Below are positions 6,339 to 11,027 of a DNA stretch of 11,027 nt, one piece after another. Both the position numbers and the translations under genes were made by a program. Source of the DNA: an uncultured Spirochaetia bacterium (GTDB lineage: Bacteria > Spirochaetota > UBA4802 > JAGODF01); assembly GCA_937967705.1 (NCBI GenBank), contig CALCJG010000006.1:1-11027 (forward strand), in the 5' to 3' direction. Position 1 is the first letter of the stretch. Every line of letters starts with the position of its first letter. The notes under the pieces were generated by a model. It was not told the DNA's origin, did no database searches, and was given only the letters and a program-made list of their open reading frames with translations.

Positions 6339-6986
6339 ATGAAGATTAAACTCTGCGAGATGTTCTGCTCCATTCAGGGGGAGAGCTCCCGTGCCGGGTA
6401 TCCCTCCCTGTTCCTGCGGCTCGCCGGCTGCAACCTGCGCTGCCGTTATTGCGACACGGTATACGCCCAGGCCGGGGGAACCTCAGTCCCGGTAAAGGAC
6501 CTGATCGAAAAGGCGGACCAGTTCAGGTTTGCCGATCACATCACCCTAACCGGAGGAGAGCCCCTGTACCAGGGGGAAACCCATCACCTGATGAAAAAGC
6601 TATTGGGGCGGGGATGGGTGGTACAACTGGAAACCAACGGAAGCCTTGATCTGGCCTCCGTACCGGAACCGGTCCGCAAAATCGTGGATGTAAAAACCCC
6701 CTCCAGCGGTGAAGCGGATTCCTTCCTGATGGGAAACCTGACACACCTGACTCCGGAGGACGAAATTAAATTTGTGATCTCGGACCGGGAGGACTATATT
6801 TATTCCAGAACCTTCCTGAAAAAACATCTTGAAAAAAAGGAGATTGTCGTCAACTTTTCCCCTGTTTCAGGTAAGATGAAGGGAGATGAACTGGCGGCCC
6901 TTATTCTGGGCGATAAGCTCAGGGTAAGACTCAATCTGCAGCTTCATAAGATAATCTGGCCGCAGGGTGAACCAAAAGAGTCATAA
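6339..6986 (+). CDS. queE: 7-carboxy-7-deazaguanine synthase (QueE)
   Basis: 215 aa, typical length. A radical-SAM enzyme converts 6-carboxy-tetrahydropterin to 7-carboxy-7-deazaguanine on the way to preQ0 and queuosine (or 7-deazaguanine in DNA). Seen: the N-terminal substrate loop with F9-x-S-I-Q13-G-E15-S and P22-S-x-F-x-R27-L-A-G, the [4Fe-4S] motif C31-x3-C35-x2-C38 followed by DTVYA, T71-G-G-E-P75 for SAM binding, VKFVISD-like text (EIKFVISDRED), and the C-terminal LQLHKIIWP signature. An in-frame TAA at 6330 fixes the start. No good Shine-Dalgarno is present; the start lies in small palindromes (AAGAAT-A-ATTCTT at 6325-6337 and TCTTCATGAAGA at 6334-6345). No queC, queD or queF is in view. 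It shares a transcript with the next radical-SAM gene. Confidence 0.95.
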   Translation: MKIKLCEMFCSIQGESSRAGYPSLFLRLAGCNLRCRYCDTVYAQAGGTSVPVKDLIEKADQFRFADHITLTGGEPLYQGETHHLMKKLLGRGWVVQLETNGSLDLASVPEPVRKIVDVKTPSSGEADSFLMGNLTHLTPEDEIKFVISDREDYIYSRTFLKKHLEKKEIVVNFSPVSGKMKGDELAALILGDKLRVRLNLQLHKIIWPQGEPKES

Positions 6987-7000
6987 TTAAGGAGAAGATC

Positions 7001-7879
7001 ATGGATTATGTAGGAAACATCATCCGGCCCCCCAGCGAGGCATACAGTATGATCATCCAGGTGACGGTGGGATGTTCGCATAATCAGTGCACCTTTTGCG
7101 GAACTTACAAGGGGCAGAAGTTCTATTTCAAGGACCTGGCAACCATTAAAAGGGACATCGACGAGGCCTCCCGGTACGATTACGGCTTTGAGAAGGCTTT
7201 TTTAGCAGACGGTGACGTTCTCATCCTTCCCACCGATACGCTGCTGGAAATATTTCAGTATATCAAAAAGAGGAACCCCGGGATCGGACGAATCGGCGTA
7301 TACGGGAACACCAAGGCCATGCTGAAAAAAACCGTGGAAGAGCTGAAAGAGCTCCGGGAAGCGGGACTGGGGATCGTTTACCACGGAATCGAGAGCGGCA
7401 ACAGGGAGGTCCTCAAACGGATCAAGAAGGGCGCCTTCCCTCACAAGCAGAAAGAGGCCGCTGAGAAAGTCATGAGCGCCGGGATACTCCTCTCCCAGAC
7501 CGTTCTATTGGGGATCGGCGGCACGGAACTGAGCCGGGAACATGCCGAGGATACTGGGAAACTCCTGGGTGAGATGTCCCCGGATTACGCTTCGGCATTG
7601 ACGGTCATGCTGCTCCCCAACACCGAGCTTTACAGGGATTACCGGGCCGGGAAATTCGTTCTTCCGGACAAGTTCGGCCTGCTCCAGGAGCTGAAGATCA
7701 TCATTGAGAACATGAATGTCAGGAAGAGGTGTTTCTTCACCTCTAATCACGCTTCGAATTATCTGCCCATCCGGGCCACTTTCCCGGAGGACAGGTCCAA
7801 AGTCCTGGCCCTTCTGGACAACATCATCAGCAAAAGGGATGCCAGCATTCTGAAACCCGAGCATATGAGGGCGCTTTAG
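7001..7879 (+). CDS. Radical SAM protein with CX4CX2C cluster motif
   Basis: 292 aa. The iron-sulfur motif reads G24-C25-S-H-N-Q-C30-T-F-C33-G-T-Y-K, that is CX4CX2C rather than the usual CX3CX2C. This GCSHNxCTFC text is typical of a COG1032-like uncharacterised radical-SAM family. Further family features are the FLADGD segment near residue 67, VYHGIESGN in mid-protein and LLGIGG with a following helix, consistent with an Elp3/MiaB-like barrel fold. No B12-binding or TRAM domain is seen. Substrate unknown. The start has AAGGAG at 6989-6994 with ideal spacing, 14 bp after the queE stop, so it is probably cotranscribed with queE. A clear terminator follows. A role near tRNA modification is only suggested by context. 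Confidence 0.88.
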   Translation: MDYVGNIIRPPSEAYSMIIQVTVGCSHNQCTFCGTYKGQKFYFKDLATIKRDIDEASRYDYGFEKAFLADGDVLILPTDTLLEIFQYIKKRNPGIGRIGVYGNTKAMLKKTVEELKELREAGLGIVYHGIESGNREVLKRIKKGAFPHKQKEAAEKVMSAGILLSQTVLLGIGGTELSREHAEDTGKLLGEMSPDYASALTVMLLPNTELYRDYRAGKFVLPDKFGLLQELKIIIENMNVRKRCFFTSNHASNYLPIRATFPEDRSKVLALLDNIISKRDASILKPEHMRAL

Positions 7880-7900
7880 GGTTATCAGTGCCTGACAGGG

Positions 7901-7926
7901 AGGACTCTCCAGGAGTCCTTTTTTTT
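7901..7926 (+). terminator. Intrinsic terminator of the queE operon
   Basis: AGGACTC (7901-7907), loop TCCAG, GAGTCCT (7913-7919), then a T8 run through 7926. It lies 21 bp after the radical-SAM stop and is the clearest terminator in the window. Confidence 0.92.
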
Positions 7927-7927
7927 A

Positions 7928-7957
7928 TTGACTAAATTTCTAAAACAAATTTCTTAT
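7928..7957 (+). promoter_or_regulatory. Possible promoter of the small-protein/YkgJ genes
   Basis: TTGACT (7928-7933) and TCTTAT (7952-7957) with an 18-bp spacer follow the terminator directly. An AAATTTCT direct repeat (7934-7941 and 7947-7954) lies in and just after the spacer. The match is moderate. Confidence 0.4.
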
Positions 7958-8005
7958 TAATCAGGAAGTACTACCCCCAGAGAATTGTCGCGCGAGAGGA
8001 GAGAT

Positions 8006-8170
8006 ATGGACAGCAAATCTATCGAAGACGCCATAAGGTTTATCAGCGGTGAGTTAAAGACAAACCCCGACATTGACCGCAGCAAGCTGATTGACGAGGC
8101 CAGCCAGCGCTTTGATCTGGGGCCTTTACAGACCGAGTTCCTTGTCAACAAGTTCGTTCTCAACAAATGA
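8006..8170 (+). CDS. Small conserved-looking protein of unknown function (54 aa)
   Basis: The ATG at 8006 has GAGAGGAG just upstream, whereas an upstream in-frame TTG at 7985 has none, so 8006 is preferred. The protein is helical and charged (SIEDAIRFISGELK... SKLIDEASQRFDLGPLQTEFLVNKFV), with no cysteine cluster or membrane segment. It could be a small helical-bundle domain; no family was recognised. It stops 36 bp before the YkgJ-type gene in the same reading frame, with two TGA codons between them, and is probably cotranscribed with it. Confidence 0.7.
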   Translation: MDSKSIEDAIRFISGELKTNPDIDRSKLIDEASQRFDLGPLQTEFLVNKFVLNK

Positions 8171-8206
8171 GCATTACATCCTGCTGCGCACCACACCTGA
8201 AGGAAG

Positions 8207-8569
8207 ATGGGACACTGTAAAAGAAGAGGACATTGCTGCCAGGACGTACGCCTGGCCGAATCGCCGGACATGCTGCAGAGGGCTTATGAGTACTGGAAAA
8301 AATCCAAGGCCATCGATCCCTCCTTCTCTGAAATTTATCTCATCTATCCCATGCTTACCTTCAAGCACGAAAACCCCACGGAGGACCTGCCTTATCATTA
8401 CCGCTGCAAGCACTTTACCCATGACGCCGACAATATACCTGCCTGTTCTATCTACGAGATACGGCCCCGTATGTGCCGGGATTTCCCCTATTATGAGGAC
8501 GTGGAACACCTGGACCGGGACGAGCCTTTAAGTCCCTACGAGGGATGCGGATACAACGATCCGGACTGA
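8207..8569 (+). CDS. YkgJ-family cysteine-cluster protein
   Basis: 120 aa. The family (putative Zn/Fe-chelating domain) is recognised from C4-x5-C10-C11 at the N-terminus, C67, then C80-S-I-Y-E-I-R86-P-R-M-C90-R-D-F-P, and C114 in EGCGY. The usual first motif CxxCGxCC reads CKRRGHCC here, so one of the expected cysteines is Arg7. The biochemical role of the family is not established; metal or cluster binding is assumed from the cysteines. An in-frame TGA at 8198 forces the start at 8207. A GAAGG purine run sits only 3 nt from the ATG. It lies between a 54-aa orphan and a potassium channel gene. Confidence 0.85.
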   Translation: MGHCKRRGHCCQDVRLAESPDMLQRAYEYWKKSKAIDPSFSEIYLIYPMLTFKHENPTEDLPYHYRCKHFTHDADNIPACSIYEIRPRMCRDFPYYEDVEHLDRDEPLSPYEGCGYNDPD

Positions 8570-8612
8570 TCGACTCATACCACGGCTAGAGGACAAACAG
8601 GAACAAGGACCT

Positions 8613-9626
8613 ATGATTAAAAGCAGATCCATGGTTTTTCGAAGAATGATCATATCCCTGTTTCTTCTTTTCGGGATTGTCACAACCGGGGTTGTGGGAT
8701 ATCAGGTTTTAGAGAACATGACCCTCCTCGAAGCGGTCTACATGACTGTCATTACGATCAGCACCGTGGGATTCAGCGAAGTAAGGCATCTTTCGGATGC
8801 GGGCAGAGTTTTGACCATCATCATCATCACAACCTGGATCACCATAGGAGCCTATACCATTGGTAATCTCTTCCGCACCCTTGTAGAGGGAGAGCTCTTA
8901 AAAACCTTCGGGAGGAAGAAATTGGACAAAAAAATAGCCGAACTGAGCAACCACCATATCGTCTGCGGTTACGGTCGTATCGGTAAGCTGATATGCCGGG
9001 AACTGAACCGGCACGGCATGCATTTTGTCGTTATCGAAAACGATCCCGCCTCCACGCCTCTTCTTGAACAGGAGAGATATCTCTTCATCTCTAAAGACGC
9101 CACATCCGACGATGTGCTGCTGGAGGCCGGAATCATGAGGGCCAGGGCTCTTGTCACTGTGGTCAAGTCCGATGCGGATAACGTGTTCATCACCCTCACC
9201 GCCAAAGGACTGCGCCCGGACATCTACATCCTGGCCCGGGCCTCCGACGAAAAATCCACTTCCAAGCTGAAGAGAGCCGGAGCCAACCGGGTGGACCTCC
9301 CCTATGATATCGGGGGACGCCGGATGGCTCAGGCCCTGATCAAGCCCGCTGTCGGGGATTTCCTGGACCTGGCCACCATGGGCATGGACGATTCCCTGGG
9401 GCTGGCCATGGAAGAGACGAGGATACGGGAGGGATCCTCCCTCGTCGGAAAGAATCTCATCGAGAGCAACCTGCGCAGGGATTTCGGCGTCATCATCGTA
9501 GCAATCCGCAAGAACAGCGGGGAGATGATTTTCAACCCCACCCCGGGTGAAACGCTGGGAGCCAACGATGTAATCGTAGTGCTGGGCAAAAGGGCAGATC
9601 TTGTACGCATGAACGATACAATGTGA
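8613..9626 (+). CDS. Two-helix potassium channel with RCK (TrkA-N/TrkA-C) domains
   Basis: 337 aa, MthK-like length and layout. The first transmembrane helix is at about 12-32, the pore helix and filter T51-V-G-F54-S-E56 follow, and the second helix is at about 66-86. The filter reads TVGF-S-E instead of TVGYGD, a variant seen in prokaryotic Kch/MthK-like channels. The RCK N-domain starts near 113 with H-I-V-C-G119-Y-G121-R-I-G124 and an acidic E142 after the second strand, a typical NAD(H)/nucleotide-binding Rossmann pattern. The TrkA-C domain spans about 255-333 (SLVGKNLIESNLRRDFG... VIVVLGK). It should be a ligand-gated K+ channel in the inner membrane. AAGGA lies 3 nt before the ATG. No terminator is seen before the next gene. 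Confidence 0.93.
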   Translation: MIKSRSMVFRRMIISLFLLFGIVTTGVVGYQVLENMTLLEAVYMTVITISTVGFSEVRHLSDAGRVLTIIIITTWITIGAYTIGNLFRTLVEGELLKTFGRKKLDKKIAELSNHHIVCGYGRIGKLICRELNRHGMHFVVIENDPASTPLLEQERYLFISKDATSDDVLLEAGIMRARALVTVVKSDADNVFITLTAKGLRPDIYILARASDEKSTSKLKRAGANRVDLPYDIGGRRMAQALIKPAVGDFLDLATMGMDDSLGLAMEETRIREGSSLVGKNLIESNLRRDFGVIIVAIRKNSGEMIFNPTPGETLGANDVIVVLGKRADLVRMNDTM

Positions 9627-9646
9627 TATACCCGCGAAATTAATCA

Positions 9647-9674
9647 TTGACTTTCCGTCCGCAGGAATTATCCT
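9647..9674 (+). promoter_or_regulatory. Possible promoter of the GAF-PP2C gene
   Basis: TTGACT (9647-9652), a 16-bp spacer, TATCCT (9669-9674). The start would be near 9681. The -10 lies within an inverted repeat. Confidence 0.4.
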
Positions 9675-9684
9675 TACATAATTC
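9665..9684. repeat. Perfect inverted repeat GAATTAT-N6-ATAATTC (candidate operator)
   Basis: Two 7-bp arms separated by CCTTAC cover the putative -10 and start site upstream of the phosphatase gene. The size and position suit a dimeric repressor site; as RNA it would be a weak A/T-rich hairpin with no U-run. Confidence 0.4.
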
Positions 9685-9779
9685 AGTGCGAGCATGGAAA
9701 AAGGGGCAAAAGAGCTATCGAACGGAGAAACATAAATCTTTCCCGAATCAGCGTAATCAATAAAAAAATCAACTCGACG

Positions 9780-11027
9780 ATGAAACTCCCTGATCTCCTG
9801 ACGGTGATCATGGATTTTGCGAAGGACCTAGTCGATGCTGAAGGGGCCTCGCTACTCCTCACTGAGGAGGAAACCGGTGACCTCATCTTCAATATCGTCA
9901 TCGGCGACAAGGGTGATATCATCCGGGGGGAAAAGGTGCCCAGGGGGGCCGGCATCGCAGGGTATGTGGCGGAATCGGGTCAGGCCATCATCGTCAATGA
10001 CGCCCAGTCAGATGACCGTTTTTACAAAGGAATTGACTCCAAATCCAATTTCTTCACCCGCCATATACTCTGTGTTCCCATGCGCGTCATGAATCATCAA
10101 ATCGGCGTTTTGGAAGTCATCAACGCCTTGGGTCGGGAAGGCTTCGACGAGTGGGACAAGAAGCTCATCACATTCCTGGCGGACATGGCGGCCATAGCCA
10201 TCAACAACCGCCGCCTTTACTACGACATGACCAGCCGCATAGACGAGATGACCGCTCTCTACGAGATATCCCAGGCCATCTCCCTCTCGGCTCCCGAGGA
10301 GAACATACTCCACAACATCATACAGTCCGTGGCCCACTCCCTTCAGGTGGACAAGGGTTCCATAATCCTCTATGATGACGAGAAGGATAAACTCATCCTC
10401 AAGGCCTGTGTGGGACTTCCGGATTCCCTTCAGAACGAACCGGAAATCGACATGGTCAAATCAATCGCCGGTTTCGTATACAACAACGGAGACCCTCTGA
10501 TCGTTTCTGACATTACCAAGGAGCTTTCCTTCCCCCTGAGGGAAGGCGAGCACAGCTATAAGACCCGCTCCTTCATCTCGATTCCCATCCGCTACAAGAA
10601 CCGCATCACGGGAGTGCTCAGCCTGGCGGACAAGCGGAGTCGCGAATACTTCGACGCCTTCGACCTGAGGGTACTTACTACGGTTGCCAGCCAGATCGCC
10701 GAGGTGCATCAGAACCTGCGCTTCCAGAAAAACGTCCAGGATCAGGAGCGCCTGGCCCGAGAGATCGATATCGCCTCGGAAATCCAGCGCAAAATTCTGC
10801 CCACTCTCCCCGATGAAATATTCGGGCACCGTCTGGCGGCCTTCAATGAACCGGCCAAGGAGGTAGGGGGTGATTTCTACGAATTTTTTAAAATCGATGA
10901 TTACAAATACGCCGTCGTCGTAGCGGACGTCTCGGGCAAGGGCATACCGGCGGCCATTTTCATGGGTACCGCACGCAACGTTATTCGTGCCGAGACGCGG
11001 GTCAACTACCAGCCGGGACATCTGCTC
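9780..11027 (+). CDS. GAF-GAF-PP2C (RsbU/SpoIIE-like) serine phosphatase, 3' end missing
   Basis: 416 codons are visible from the first ATG; the gene runs off the right edge. Two GAF domains are seen at about residues 5-145 (EGASLLL... GIAGYVAESGQAIIV) and 160-310 (DKGSIILYDDE... SIAGFVYNNGDPLIV). A linker with the RsbU signature (REIDIASEIQRKILP, about 327-341) follows. The PP2C/SpoIIE domain then begins with G-G-D365-F-Y and D383-V-S-G-K-G-I-P-A-A, whose aspartates bind the metals. Such proteins sense signals through GAF and dephosphorylate anti-sigma-factor antagonists or similar STAS proteins. The true N-terminus is unclear: the frame is open from 9651, and residues upstream of the ATG (NLSRISVINKKINST) look like the normal lead-in to a GAF domain, yet no ATG, GTG or TTG precedes them. 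Confidence 0.9.
   Translation, partial: MKLPDLLTVIMDFAKDLVDAEGASLLLTEEETGDLIFNIVIGDKGDIIRGEKVPRGAGIAGYVAESGQAIIVNDAQSDDRFYKGIDSKSNFFTRHILCVPMRVMNHQIGVLEVINALGREGFDEWDKKLITFLADMAAIAINNRRLYYDMTSRIDEMTALYEISQAISLSAPEENILHNIIQSVAHSLQVDKGSIILYDDEKDKLILKACVGLPDSLQNEPEIDMVKSIAGFVYNNGDPLIVSDITKELSFPLREGEHSYKTRSFISIPIRYKNRITGVLSLADKRSREYFDAFDLRVLTTVASQIAEVHQNLRFQKNVQDQERLAREIDIASEIQRKILPTLPDEIFGHRLAAFNEPAKEVGGDFYEFFKIDDYKYAVVVADVSGKGIPAAIFMGTARNVIRAETRVNYQPGHLL

Noticed and set aside
6155..6349. A 64-codon ORF across the queE leader, overlapping the queE start by 11 bp
   Set aside because: No ribosome binding site, very arginine-rich sequence without recognisable features, and third-position GC clearly below that of queE; the base-paired segments explain the region better. 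Coupling to queE cannot be fully excluded.
8168..8200. In-frame TGA codons as possible selenocysteine sites
   Set aside because: The residues around them are not conserved-looking, no SECIS-like hairpin was seen, and the cluster protein has an acceptable start just downstream.

Overview
The window holds about eleven protein genes packed on both strands, with two genes cut by the window ends. Coding GC is moderate, with G/C-rich third positions. The best lineage guess is a spirochaete, perhaps Leptospirales-like. This rests on a very long membrane-anchored coiled-coil protein resembling the spirochaetal 'SpiroCoCo' type, a lipoprotein with a loose lipobox, and a GAF-GAF-PP2C (RsbU/SpoIIE-like) phosphatase. 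It is inference from memory; no database was searched. No mobile element, CRISPR array, tRNA or rRNA was seen.

Left part (1-2652): the 3' end of a phospholipase-D-superfamily gene converges on a minus-strand operon of a DedA-family membrane protein followed by a dCTPase/MazG-like pyrophosphohydrolase. The operon junction is a run of nine G's running straight into TGATG. The operon is divergent from a putative lipoprotein gene, and the two appear to share one symmetric -10 element.

Middle (2667-6026): a 742-residue coiled-coil protein with an N-terminal membrane anchor and a C-terminal helix-turn-helix-like tail, then a tRNA-dihydrouridine synthase (dus). Both are on the minus strand, and each has its own promoter.

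Right-centre (6027-7926): dus is divergent from queE (7-deazaguanine/queuosine synthesis), which is followed by a second radical-SAM gene and a clear intrinsic terminator. Two tRNA-modification genes therefore face away from one promoter island that again has a symmetric -10. queE has a leader of about 200 nt containing a nested stem and repeated complementary heptamers, an attractive candidate regulatory RNA. dus is preceded by a 15-codon ORF that overlaps its start.

Right (7927-11027): a 54-residue conserved-looking orphan protein, a YkgJ-type cysteine-cluster protein, a two-helix potassium channel with RCK domains, and the start of a GAF-GAF-PP2C phosphatase. The phosphatase has an unclear N-terminus: its frame stays coding-like upstream of the first ATG.

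The most unusual signals are regulatory: two shared-(-10) divergent promoters, the queE leader RNA, the dus upstream ORF, the G9 tract between dedA and the pyrophosphohydrolase gene, and the start region of the phosphatase gene. No complete undescribed multi-gene system was identified.
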